DNA from: Agelas oroides
Taxonomy: Eukaryota > Porifera > Demospongiae > Agelasida > Agelasidae
Direction: 5' to 3'
NCBI GenBank assembly: GCA_949130485.1
Contig: OX422187.1
Span: forward strand, 8,396,205 to 8,460,204
Length of the DNA stretch: 64,000 nt
Part shown: one piece after another, positions 23,307 to 33,379 of the stretch
Numbering within the stretch: the first letter of the stretch is position 1
Layout: each line of letters starts with the position of its first letter
Notes under the pieces: generated by a model
What the model was told of the DNA's origin: nothing
The model's database searches: none
Seen by the model: the letters and a program-made list of their open reading frames with translations, nothing else
Translations under genes and position numbers: made by a program

Positions 23307-24044
23307 CTAATTAAAAGAGTAAACTTCATGAGTTTCACTGATGACTCTATCAGGACGGTCTGGAGGGAAGAAAAAACGAGTAACCCCTCTCGCAAAACCT
23401 ATGCCCAGCTGACGGTGGGAGAGAACGAAATCTGTTGCCATCCAGCCTTCGTTTGGCACCGTGCGAATGGGGAAATCTGTGTAAGCTAGGATCGATATTG
23501 GTTGTTGGGCACATGCATCATAAAGTAGGTCATAGCCATAGAAAAAGCTATCACGCAGTACAACAGGGATCCCATCCTCGCCGCCATATGTCCCATGTAT
23601 CATCATATCTCCAGTGAAATCCACCTGAAAGCTACCAATTCCCACCAGAAAGCATCTAGTAGTTGTTTTTCCATTCACCATCCAGCGGTTGTAAGGAGCT
23701 GTGACGTTGAATGGGAATGCTAGAAAATAGAATGTCGCATTTCCAATGATTCGCTGTCCCCGGTCATTAGGCTGTACAGAAGAAAAATCGAGACCAAATC
23801 GTGTGTTGTAATGATTCATGGCATTCTGCATTTCCTGTTGAATTTCTTCATCTGTGAAGCGCAAATTCTGTCGGTAGAAGTTCATTTCAGGATCAGCTAG
23901 CTGTCCCAGAACTGAGATGGGAAGGTCTATGGTGCTGACAATTTGGATCACAGCTTGCAGTCGTTCCTCACATGATTGGGCACTAGAAGCATGCAGCATA
24001 AGAAGGCCAAGGAAGGCCACACAGATCCATGTTGCAGAAAACAT
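23307..24044 (-). CDS. Secreted protein, unrecognised family, paralogue B
   Basis: Single coding exon for 245 aa. The ATG at 24044 is preceded on the minus strand by TGCATTTTCAG, a splice acceptor; a donor AAAG|GTGAAT at 24136 would give a 92-bp 5'-UTR intron (24045-24136). Residues 1-23 are a signal peptide ending SSAQ. The mature protein keeps the three cysteines of paralogue A (C25, C131, C178), the GNATF sequon (N102) and a second sequon at N113. Conserved core blocks are FYRQ-LRFTDEEI, FGLDFSS, GQRIIGNATF, YNRW-VNGK, YGGEDG and DACAQQ. The C-terminal third is more diverged. Presumably secreted or cell-surface attached; biochemical role unknown. The gene lies 21 kb from paralogue A in the same orientation, with only repeats recognised between. 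Confidence 0.86.
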   Translation of the reverse strand: MFSATWICVAFLGLLMLHASSAQSCEERLQAVIQIVSTIDLPISVLGQLADPEMNFYRQNLRFTDEEIQQEMQNAMNHYNTRFGLDFSSVQPNDRGQRIIGNATFYFLAFPFNVTAPYNRWMVNGKTTTRCFLVGIGSFQVDFTGDMMIHGTYGGEDGIPVVLRDSFFYGYDLLYDACAQQPISILAYTDFPIRTVPNEGWMATDFVLSHRQLGIGFARGVTRFFFPPDRPDRVISETHEVYSFN

Positions 24045-24136
24045 CTGAAAATGCAAGAAAATAATTATTCACTGTGTACATGGTGACATGCATACTCAGT
24101 GATGATAAAGCAGACTTAGTTGCAGGTAATATTCAC
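24045..24136 (-). other. Predicted 5'-UTR intron of paralogue B
   Basis: On the minus strand AAAG|GTGAATATT is a plausible donor and TTGCATTTTCAG|ATG the acceptor. 92 bp matches the size of other introns here (64-143 bp). The position, immediately before the ATG, is shared with paralogue A. Confidence 0.55.
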
Positions 24137-24271
24137 CTTTGGCTACCACACAGTATCCAACTTTGAGTCAATGAGTCAATACCACTCACTTTTTCTTGCA
24201 GAGCTTAATCACCGATGTTTCTTGCGCTTCAGTTAACCAATTTGCGCTGGATACTTGTGTTACCAGCTGTA

Positions 24272-24390
24272 ATTGGGGCGAGCCTGAGCGAGCCCCACAT
24301 AGACGGTACAACTGGGCGATTTCATGTATTATTATTACTAGACGAATGCAGGGCATTGTGGGGCGAGCCTGAGCAAGCAGTATGCCAAGT
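24272..24390. repeat. GGGGCGAGCCTGAGCGAGCCCC arm plus element start
   Basis: Inverted copy of 20795-20850, directly followed by ACTAGACGAATGCAGGGCATTG and GGGGCGAGCCTGAGCAAGC, the same start as the segmental duplication at 19675 and 25751. Shows that this arm is the terminus of one dispersed element family (others at 5387, 6090, 7951, 25693, 30092, 31288, 31400, 31430, 32022). Confidence 0.65.
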
Positions 24391-24540
24391 CAAGTCTGGC
24401 CTCCTGCTGACCTCTATTGACTCTGAACACACTGCAACGCTTGTCATGTGTACTGGTTCATACACAATCAGGAAAGCTGTTGAAAAGTCGCAGCTATTCA
24501 ATTATTAGCTACCTTGGTCCTATAGAATAATACTTCAAGC

Positions 24541-24900
24541 AGCAAAATTTCCCATGTGTAACACATTTAAGTCACCTGTCCCACGTGTAACACATGGGGG
24601 ACATGTAAGTCACCTGTCCCTCCCTTGTCCCGTGTGTAACACATGGGGAACAATTAAGTCAGACTTAAACAGTCAGTGATTAACTTTCTCTATACTTTAT
24701 ATATTGGGGAGCAGTTAAGTCACCCGTAATTAATTCGGTCAAAATGAAGGGTTAGTCCCAAAAGTATGAATACAATTAAAAATGAGTCTCATGGGTCAGT
24801 CTCATCTGTTGCGCAATGCTCATTTGCTAGAGATGCGCCTCTCTCTGATCCGGAGTTTCATGGCTCAGTCTCATCTGTTGTGCAATGCTCATTTGCTGAG
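24541..24900. repeat. Short local repeats (GTGTAACACATGGGG; TCAGTCTCATCTGTTG)
   Basis: Three copies of GTGTAACACAT(GGGG) with AAGTCACCTGTCCC between them (24550-24660), then two copies of TCAGTCTCATCTGTTG-GCAATGCTCATTTGCT (about 24797 and 24866). Non-coding. Confidence 0.75.
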
Positions 24901-24913
24901 ACGACTCGTTCTC

Positions 24914-25143
24914 TGGTCTGGAGTCTCTGACGCTAATCGCCCTCTCCTGTAACCCAAAACTCTCTCCCGCTGGGCAGCAGACCGCGAAGCACGATGGGCT
25001 CTATTCGTTATACTCTCTGTCTCGCTAACCGTGCCTCCCTTTGTTGAGCGCTTTCAGCAGCGCGACAATCCCCGTCACGTTGGTTTCTACGCCTCAGCCT
25101 TTCTCTCCTTCTTTCTTCGGATTCCATAAGTGAGTCGTACATA
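24914..25143 (-). pseudogene. Arg-rich open-frame remnant, copy a
   Basis: One of three related segments (also 29787-30000 and 30899-31110) whose minus strand encodes an Arg/Glu-rich stretch of the type RRR-RDRDRR-AE. Shared nucleotide blocks include ACTCTCTCCCGCTGGGCAGC and AGCACGATGGGCTCTAT. Such R-rich repeats occur in ORFs of several eukaryotic transposons, which is my guess for the origin; no catalytic domain is present. Confidence 0.5.
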
Positions 25144-25180
25144 TAACTTCTGTTCTGGCTTTCAAACGTAGCTAGCTACT

Positions 25181-25604
25181 ATTCACTATTGGGATTCGCT
25201 TTTTTCACAGTGGTTCATGTGGCAGTTACGTCACCTATTGAATATTCATAAGTAACCCGTCGCACGCACTCAGTCGTGCGCACCCCGCCGCGCACTTACC
25301 GTACCAACAAAGACAAATGTGTTCACCACACTTATAACACTACAGGGAAAAAAAAAGAAATACACCTAGTGCAATCCCTGGCCCCAGCCCTAACCCTAAC
25401 CCTAACCCTTAACCGTTTAGCCAACAAGCCACAACAGACCACCAGCACACTGTTCGGTCTAATGTATGCTGTGAAACGAATTAATTATGAATATTCAACA
25501 CACATGAACCGCTGTGAAATGAATTGCTTATGAATAACAGAAGACGTAATGATGACTTAATGCAACATGAACAGCTGTGAAAAAAGCGAATTCCATTCAC
25601 TATT
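25181..25604. mobile_element. TIR element with 10-bp target duplication and telomere repeats
   Basis: Element 25191-25594 (404 bp) starts GGGATTCGCTTTTTTCACAG and ends with the inverse of GGAATTCGCTTTTTTCACAG. Perfect 10-bp direct repeats ATTCACTATT flank it (25181-25190, 25595-25604). Inside, 25388-25409 holds more than three CCCTAA units. Internal subrepeats GTTCATGTG and GAATATTCATAA recur. A second copy in opposite orientation at 46205-46603 has its own 10-bp duplication. Size, TIRs and duplication length fit a non-autonomous Mutator-like element. Confidence 0.9.
25388..25409. repeat. Interstitial telomere-type repeat (CCCTAA)n
   Basis: CCCTAACCCTAACCCTAACC, the metazoan telomere motif, inside the transposon at 25191-25594. 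The sister element carries it too (46384-46406), so it is an inherited part of the element, not a chromosome-fusion scar. Confidence 0.9.
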
Positions 25605-25750
25605 GCAACGTGCATGACGTGGAAATAGTCACAGAAGCCCTACATACTTCGTGCGACCAAGTGCGGCACGCGGGTGACGGTCGTACGATAATTGGGCGAG
25701 CGTGAGTGAGCCCCACACTAGTGAGTTGAATCAAGATTTTTCATATAATA

Positions 25751-26647
25751 CTAGATGAATGCAGGGCATTGTGGGGCGAGCCTGAGCAAGCAGTATGCCA
25801 AGGACTACAATTGTGTATGCACAGTTCGTATACACGTGTGCCCTTTCGCACTTCTTGTCAAGGTGTCGAAGTTGGTGTGGCGTTTAGTAAGAAGTAAAGT
25901 TGCTGTTTGTTTACTGTGCCTCATCCGAGTGTATAAATGACAAAGGCAGTGTTGTACATTATTCACACAGGAATGGCCTCCTAATTGAAAGTCTTCAATT
26001 CTTGGCCAACCCACATCTAGTTTTCTGCTTAGGGATGAGAAACGATTTGGAAGAGGCTAACATGCAATTTTTTTTGTACCCAATCATCGTTATGGTTTAT
26101 CAATTTTTGTTGTAAACAACATGACATTACACTAATTACACTAATAATGGTATAAAAATGGTGACATAATATTTCCTGTTTACATGAGAGCTTACATTGG
26201 AGTTTCTATCAACCAAATGAGCTTCAAATGGTGTATGGTGGTAGTTTTTTTTAACACATTGCCAGTGAGTTAGTGGATGTTGGTTGGTTCAGTTTTTCCA
26301 TTAGGGCTGTGTCATTGCTATCTCAACACCATTGTTGGTAGCCACAAAAGTTTTCCATTTTTTCTAGGACATCATGGGTTGAAGTTGCAAGGCCTATTAA
26401 AGTTCACATGAATCATTCCATTTTCTCTGAGAGTTTCTACTCCAGGTTGCTGAACGTCGTGCTGGCTAGAAAAGTATATTTGCATCATCGTTGTCTCTGG
26501 CAGATTGTGTAGTGGAGACAACTGTGGCAAATGCTTCCCATTCTTGCTTACCTGGGTAGCCTTTCATTCCCAGGCTCTCCCCGCTAAGAAGGGCTCTCCC
26601 TCTTCTTAGTGGGGAGACCCTGGGAACGAGGCTACACCTGGGTACAG
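25751..26647. repeat. Segmental duplication, copy 2 (pair of 19675-20497)
   Basis: Same content as copy 1, from CTAGATGAATGCAGGGCATTG to GGGTACAGT, with insertions and many CpG-to-TpG changes at sites where copy 1 retains CpG. Contains the shared palindromic MITE at 26567-26634. Confidence 0.88.
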
Positions 26648-28188
26648 TAGCGTGTCCAAACAAAAAATAAAATTTTGCAATCGAAAAAAGTTAGTAATAC
26701 AGGCTTAAAGAGCAGCCTTAGAGTAATTGAACGATATGCATATTGCCTGGGTTACCTATACTTTACCCCAAGATATGGCTTTCCGAAGTCAAATGGTACC
26801 GTACCCACTTTTTACAACAAAATTCAATGGAGAAGGTGGCACCGCGCAACATCACTTAAAGATCAAGTACATACAACACCTCATCCAGTTTTAAATTTTC
26901 TGGGGATCTAAATGAGTCCTGTGCTATGATATCCTAGCCTTTTTTTGGAGCACAACAGCTCACAGCAGTGGTATCAGTGCATATTATGGTAGATGTTTTG
27001 TTTCTTTCAAGAGCTGGCTATTGGGATGACTCTGATGATGAAAATGACGTTTGTTTTGGCTAATGAGTCTAAGTGTAGCTACCAGTGAGTCCCCAAACCT
27101 GCAGACAGGAGTCACCAACATGCATGGTCATCATAATCTGCACCTTATAGTGCCTGGAGTCTCTAGGAAGGGAAGTACGGCTTGTCCACCTATTTCTTTC
27201 AACCCAGTCACTGGTCATTCACCATCACATTCTTGTTTGTGCATCTCTTAATAGTCCATCTTCTTTGCAACTGCAAACACTCTCTTCTTTCCTTCATCAT
27301 TCTGTGGGCCCACATTATCTCCCAGCAGCTACAGCTGCGGATTTCATACCCTCTTCAGCTCTATTATGCATGAACAGACTTGCTACCACACACACAAGCA
27401 TATGCAGTTCTTATGTCAGTACACAGCCTCCACCACTCAGGTATCAGGAGTGAAATGTTTGTTTCCAAGATCAGCTAAGGTCCTTTGGTAACTCATTATG
27501 AGAATAAAGTAAGTTTCAGCAGCAAATGACTGTACTGGAGTGACACTCGCTTGCAATGTCCTGAGCCTTTGCTGGTTGCCACAGTAGTGTGACTGTTTTG
27601 ACGGCAAATACAACCCAAATAATTGAAATCTGCACCCCAAGTAACCTATTTCCCATGGTAAGGGTTGCATATACCTTAGAAGTCCAGTGAAATTTGTAAA
27701 AAGCGGCTAAAACACCAAAAAAAAAAGGTAGAATTTTTAAAAAATGATTGTTCTTACCAGCAGAATTGAAAAGAAGAACGAAAGCGCTTCAATTTGATAT
27801 GCGTTGTAAGGCTATTGGCCGAAATTTCGACTGTGGGTGCTGGTTTTTGCAAGACATGTACAATGGTGCTGCATTCAATATGGCACTTCCGCTCCGAAAA
27901 GGGTTACGCAATTTTTCACTGTTATGAATACCATTTGGACTCGCTAAGTACAGTTCGCGAATTTCTATCTGACGCACCCTTTTCGAACTTAGTCTCTGCA
28001 TCGAAGTTCATGAAACGAACTGCGCATGCGTGAGTGGGTGGAGTTGTACCCATGAACCCTACATGTCAAGCAAGCTGCAAGGTCTAATAGCGAAGTTCAA
28101 GTTTGCCACTGTGACTGAACTAGTGTTGTGGTCGACAAAAACAATTGGTTGGTCAACCACTATGTTATTATTTTAATGTGTGAAGGTG
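26648..28188. other. No gene assigned
   Basis: No reliable exon set found. 27014-27070 and 27437-27670 (minus) are open but without support. 27955-28055 has an inverted relative at 29653-29760 (CGCATGCGCAG, AACTTCGTGCAGAGAC, GGGTGCGTCAGATAGAAATT), indicating another dispersed element with an NRF1-like site. Confidence 0.4.
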
Positions 28189-28238
28189 TGGTTTCTCAGA
28201 GTTACTGTAGCTATAGCTACAGTGACTCTGAGAAACCA
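28189..28238. repeat. 50-bp near-perfect palindrome
   Basis: Two 25-bp arms (outer TGGTTTCTCAGAG, centre CTGTAGCTATAGCTACAG) with one mismatch and no loop. Could extrude as a cruciform or be a tiny MITE. Confidence 0.9.
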
Positions 28239-28725
28239 CCCCTTCTATGGTCACAGTAAAGACAAACCATTTGGATACTTGACAGCTTGATTTCACTGCC
28301 AAGCGCTTGAGTGTTTGACCACAAGTCAACCTATTGACCTTGAAAGTAGCCAATCTTCAATGTCTCCATCCAGTATTTGTATATATTTCTATCGAAATAC
28401 AGTCATCACATGTGATTATTTCATGTAGCATTAGGTAGACAGACGTTAGGCACACTGAAGGCTCTGCTCAATGAACAATCTTGAGACCCTTCCGGCTTCT
28501 AAATCCTATTTCTGTTTGACATTTGCAAGGCAGTGTCATGCATCTACTTTGGTACAACACAATCCCAAGTATATATAAATTGCAATGATCGAGTACCGCC
28601 CCTTGTGTGACAGCATTCTGTCTACATGATGTTACATGACATCACTACATGTGATGAGATCTCTCACGCCTTCTCCCACTGTATATGCAGGTGCACTGTG
28701 GTGTGTTTGAAGTTTGTATACAAGT

Positions 28726-28830
28726 CCAGGCTGGGAGATTTTACCACATGAGAGACATCAATGTCTTCCTAGGAAGAGGAAGGGTGTGGAGAATCCTTGT
28801 ACCTTCCTGATGGGGAAAATCTCCCAGGCC
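28726..28830. mobile_element. ~105-bp MITE, CCAGGCTGGGAGATTTT ends
   Basis: Inverted ends CAGGCTGGGAGATTTT and AAAATCTCCCAGGCC enclose about 70 bp that is also partly self-complementary. AAAATCTCCCAGGCC also occurs alone near 18903. Confidence 0.65.
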
Positions 28831-29786
28831 ACCCTCAAAGTGATCAAAAGATGATGGAAAATTAAAGCCAATGACATGCATTCATTTCTTTTCCAGATGA
28901 AATTGTGTCCACAAAGATGTCTTATTTTTGCTGATATGAACCTGCGCAAGTTCCTATTGTCACACCAAATTGCTGTCCTTTTCTATTGGACTCTTTGAGA
29001 CACACATGAACAATTAGACAAGAAAATTGTCCCTTACTCCCAAAGTCATTGCTTGATGTTGAAGATGTGAACACAGGTGACTGAAGAGAGACTGAATGGT
29101 GAATCAACTGCAGAGCCGTTTTATGCAAAAACTGCAACCAAGGACATTTCCGGCTGATTTTCAAAGTCAGACAAGGATGCCATTTATTAGTCATAGTGGA
29201 TTAGCCTCGTCCCCAGCACAAAATGGGGAAGAATCTGGTCAAACTGCCACCATCAAGTCACTGCCACAGCAGAATGTTGCCATGACCAATCGTGCTTTTT
29301 GTAGATGGTATATACTCATTCACATAGACATGATAGCAAAGGCAGGTTTAGCCGTGCAGTATACAATAATTGTATTCCTCAGTGACGACTCATCAGTTGT
29401 AGTGTGACAAGACTCTTCCTCTCTTCGCGAAGGGTGTGGCTGCAAGAATATGATTGTACTAGTCTGTTGCATAAAATAATAGGCTTCACGATAAGTATTG
29501 TTCACGGTCAGAGATACAATATAATCCAGATTAACTATATTGCTGGCATTTTTGGATGGCTCTACTACATATGCTGAAGATTCACAGGTTGGCAGGCTTA
29601 GCTGGTAGCAGAAACGCTGCGCTATACGCTGTTCACGCTATGCAGCTGTATAGAGTTCAAGCTCCACCCGTCCACGCATGCGCAGTTTGTTAGCATGAAC
29701 TTCGTGCAGAGACTATGTTCGTAAAGGGTGCGTCAGATAGAAATTCGCGTACAGTTCACTGAAATCACACAGCTATTGCGTCCTTT
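28831..29786. other. No gene recognised
   Basis: A lone TAGCCTCGTCCCCAG end lies near 29203; 29653-29760 is the inverted relative of 27955-28055. Open frames on both strands have no recognisable motif and no splice support. Confidence 0.4.
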
Positions 29787-30000
29787 CAGACCGCGAAGCA
29801 CGATGGGCTCTATCCCTTACTCTCCGTCTCGCTAACCGTGCCTCCCTTTGTTGAGCACTTCCAGCAGCGCAACGATCCCTGTCGCGTTGGCCGCCCTCTG
29901 CTCAGCAGTCTCCTCAGCTCTGCGTCGGCGCTCTCTTTCTCTCCTACGCTGAAGCCCGATTTCCCTCCTTTCTCTTGCTTCTCCGTCACTTATAGATCTA
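29787..30000 (-). pseudogene. Arg-rich open-frame remnant, copy b
   Basis: Longest of the three related segments on the minus strand: continuous from about 30077 to 29832 and dominated by Arg and Glu (pattern LQRRRERERRRRAEE). Ends shortly after a truncation point shared with copies a and c. Best read as a decayed transposon ORF. Confidence 0.45.
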
Positions 30001-30091
30001 CTATCCATTCTTTCATAGAACTTTAACAACTTAACTCGAAAAAGTACAACTCTGCACTGCTGGCTATGCAGTACCACAAGGGAAATACTAG

Positions 30092-30140
30092 GTGAATGTA
30101 GAACATTGTGGGGCGAGCGTGAGCAAGCAATACACAGCTT
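30092..30140. repeat. ACTAGGTGAATGTAGAACATTG element start
   Basis: Start of the GGGGCGAGC family (see 24272-24390). The sequence that follows to 30900 has no recognised gene. Confidence 0.5.
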
Positions 30141-30898
30141 TAACTTATATCAAAGGCTGGATCAGTGAAGTGTCACATCACAGCACACAGGTGGCGTGGC
30201 GTGTAGCTGAACAAAGCTTGTCACTCTACTCTCTACAAAAGTGCTTAACAGCTTAGAGAAGATGGTTGCAGAGACTAGCTTGTCATAGCTACACAATGTA
30301 ATTAGCATTGCTGACTCGGTAAGCTGTGTGAGTAGCCTTTGTGTGTCAGCTACAGAAGATCATCTGCATACCATGTATTCCCGTCAGATCCATTCGTGGA
30401 TGTCATGCGTGCTATATCATCAGAGCCCGTTGTCCTCCCCCTCCCAGTGGTGAGGATGTAGCTACTACGGTCTACAGTACTAATAATACCAGTGGCAGAG
30501 AACCTAACTATGCATGCAGTGGATTCACAATGACTCCTTTCCCTTCAGATTGACTTATAAGCAAGACTACCAACCAGCACTCAGAGAAGTGATTAGGCCT
30601 ATGATTAAACGGTGTACAGGTCGAGGAGGTTGTTTTTAGACTGATGAACTTTCTAGAATGAAGAAAACCAGGATGAAAATCAAGGTAGTTCAAAATGATG
30701 CCACTCAATTTGAGCTGGACAAGCTAAAGGTGCATTGTAAGTGAAGAGAAAGCAAAAGAAATAAAACGTCAGCAGCCAAAGTACAATGTAAACATGCTAG
30801 CAATACTTTGGGAGCTCATTTATCCTTTTCCTGATGTCACAAATGTTTTTAGTTTTATATGCAAGGGTCAGAGTGAAACAGTTGAGTTTGTTAAACAC

Positions 30899-31110
30899 TG
30901 GTCTGGAGTCTCTGACGCTAATCGCCCTCTCCTGTAACCCAAAACTCTCTCCCGCTGGGCAGCAGACCGCGAAGCACGATGGGCTCTATCACTTACTCTC
31001 CGTCTTGCTAACCGTACCTCCCTTTGTTGAGCGCTTCAGCAGAACGACGATCCCTGTCGCGTTGGTTTCTACGCCTTAGCCTTTCCTCCTTTCTTCGGAT
31101 TCCAGAACGT
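30899..31110 (-). pseudogene. Arg-rich open-frame remnant, copy c
   Basis: Very similar to copy a at the nucleotide level; minus-strand reading gives RRNQRDRDRR-AE. Followed by two GGGGCTCGCT...GCTCGCCCC arms (31288-31310 and 31400-31420), one of them joined directly to the ACTAGGGGAATGCAGTGCATTG start at 31428. Confidence 0.45.
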
Positions 31111-31717
31111 ACAACTTCTTTCTGGCTTTCAAACGTAGCTAGCTTAGCTATATCTTTCGACATGTACAACATGCGGAAATATTGCATCACGCACAAATAG
31201 GGCAGAATGTATATACGGAATACGCACGTACCATATATATATATACATATAAATAAATAGACAAATTTTCGTTTTATCCACAAGTGTGGGGCTCGCTGCG
31301 CTCGCCCCAATTAGAGATGCGGTAAATTAGAATACGCGTATATACGGAATGTGAACGTACGTACGAACCGACGGACATCATCTCCGTTTGACTGATCATG
31401 TGGGGCTCGCTCAGGCTCGCCCCAATTACTAGGGGAATGCAGTGCATTGTGGGGCGAGCGTGAGGGAGTTGTATGGTACATTAGCCTTTCATAGCACTAC
31501 ATTTTCCCACTTGCAGGCACCCAGTCACATAACCGTCTCATTCCCAGTTCTTCCCACCTTCAATATTTGCCTATGGAACTGGAGGCGGGAAATGCCTGGG
31601 GAAGAGGCTAGGGTATCAAATGTATGCCTGTGTTCATTGACCAATGTAGCTTGGTATGTGCTCGTCTTGCGTTTGTTGGTGGCCTGAAGGGTTGCAAGTT
31701 AACAGTCGTTTCGCCAA

Positions 31718-31820
31718 TAGTCTCGTCCCCAGACACCAAATTTTTCGCGCGCGCCCTGCGGCCTAATTTTAGATGAGTCCGCAGGGCGCGCACGAAAAAT
31801 TTGGTCTGGGGACGAGACTA
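31718..31820. mobile_element. 103-bp palindromic MITE with CG-rich stem
   Basis: TAGTCTCGTCCCCAGAC...CAAATTTTTCG-GCGCGCCCTGCGG on the left is the inverse of the right arm with one indel and one mismatch, leaving a loop of about 17 nt. Very stable hairpin. Flanks show no clear target duplication. Confidence 0.9.
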
Positions 31821-32239
31821 TTCAACGGAACGGAAGTAATACGCGCCGTGTAAATTTATTTGCAACGGAAGCGCTACTTCCGCTCAGTAACCGTTACATG
31901 TGATCTATCTTATTATATATTCATACACCTATATTTTTTTCGCTGTAAGAGCAGTGCTAAAAATTTTTCAAGTTACAAGAAGAATGAAAATCGTACTTTC
32001 AATTTACCAAGTTACAAGTAGTTGGGGCGAGCCTGAGCGAGCCCCACACTAGCGTGACTGCATTGCGCACGTGCGTGTGTATGCTTGCTTGCTTGTTTGC
32101 GGCCATATACCGTAAATTTTAAATAAGCGCATTTAAATATTTCACAAAGACTGAGCCGGAACGTCCTCACCTCAGATCGAGCGAACTCAACTACTGCGCG
32201 TAGTTTGTACTGAGTGTGACCAGCCTGCCCTTGTGTGTC
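31821..32239. other. No gene; repeat arm
   Basis: Holds a GGGGCGAGCCTGAGCGAGCCCC arm at 32022-32043. The CpG content rises toward 32240, where a possible first exon starts. Confidence 0.4.
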
Positions 32240-32368
32240 ATGGTCCGCAGTTACCATGTGTGCGTTAACTTGAGTCGTCTTCGCTCCGGGTATCTTTCAC
32301 GCCGACGCTGCGCTCTGGCAGTAGCCCTTCACCGACAGCAGCCGGGCTGGACACGAGACTATCTTCAG
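32240..32368 (+). CDS. Possible first coding exon, orphan
   Basis: ATG at 32240 opens a 43-codon Arg-rich frame that ends exactly at a canonical donor (CTTCAG|GTAACT) in phase 0; flanking sequence is CpG-rich as expected near a promoter. No downstream exon could be identified before 33000, so this may be chance. The residues (many Arg, Leu, Ala, few acidic) would also suit a mitochondrial presequence, which is speculation. Confidence 0.25.
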
Positions 32369-32973
32369 GTAACTCAGTTGGCCATGCATAATCGACACTC
32401 ATAAGTGCCAGAGATTCAGCTCATGACTTCAGTGTGAAGTAGTCCAAGCGTTTGTGTAGCCGTAGTAGTTATCCTGACTATAGTTCTCACCAGATATAGA
32501 TCGGCTGCTTGGCTACATGGAGTTATGCTCACCACGCTCATGCAACAGCAGACATGCATGCAGTGATGATTCCTGCTGTTACTAACAGTGCATGGTTTGT
32601 GTGCCATGACGAACCAGCAATGCATTGCTCGCTCTGGCTCGCCCAACGATGATGCATGAATCATCTCACTAGTAATCTTACTGCAGCAGAACTCCAGAGC
32701 CGCCAACACTAACTAATGTATACTCGCGGTGGTGCCGTAAAACGAGTGAGGAAACTATTTTGCCATTGTCCGGTAAATTTGAAACTTTTTGAGCTATGAA
32801 TAGACTCCTGGTCCTAGCTTAGCGTAAAATGTATGAGGCATATAGTAGCTCCCTAAGAAGCGCACTTTAATAACTGCCAGAATACAGCTTTCTGTGCTTT
32901 TCAAGCCAGCAGGAGTGAGTGTAGCAATTAAGTAAGTGTGGATTATGGGTGTTGTAGAAATGGTTTGATACAA

Positions 32974-32980
32974 TATAAAA
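32974..32980 (+). promoter_or_regulatory. TATA-like box upstream of 33003
   Basis: TATAAAA about 23 bp before the ATG at 33003. If used, the 5' UTR would be extremely short, so the link to the candidate at 33003-33312 is weak. Confidence 0.3.
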
Positions 32981-33002
32981 GAGCGCATAAACATGCACCA
33001 TC

Positions 33003-33312
33003 ATGAATCGTACTACAGAACCGAATACTACATGGACAAAAGATCAAGTAGTAGAAGAGAGCTGTCATTTTCAGGTAGTGGTTCTACCAGTATCTGCAGT
33101 CACAGTTATCTGTCACCACCAGCAGAATGGAAGAACGAGCATGCTCATACACATGCTGTTCTTTAGGTGTTCCCTTGGCGTGTCTGGTATGTTGTCAGCG
33201 TAGGCATGATGTGACAAGGGCATTAGCCAACCCTAGTTATACACCTGGATGGAGAAAGAATGCCAGCAAGGGTTCAACTAAGAGCACCGATTGTTATGTA
33301 GTTAATTGCTAG
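33003..33312 (+). CDS. Possible small Cys-rich protein
   Basis: The frame ending at the stop 33310-33312 encodes a Cys/Lys/Arg-rich C-terminus with paired cysteines (CSYTCC, CLVCC) and CYVVNC at the end, reminiscent of zinc-binding segments. It could be joined to the ATG at 33003 by a 53-bp intron (donor GATCAA|GTAGTA at 33048, acceptor ATCTGCAG at 33100), which keeps the frame; alternatively a start at 33127 would suffice. Next to it lies a TAGCC-TTCCCAGGC repeat end (33313). Family not recognised. Confidence 0.3.
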
Positions 33313-33342
33313 CCTTGTTCCCAGGCTCTTCCCCACCTTTTC

Positions 33343-33379
<37 letters not shown>

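Noticed and set aside
25388-25409. Chromosome-fusion or telomere-end scar
   Set aside because: The same tract is at the corresponding position of a second transposon copy with its own target duplication, so it belongs to the element.
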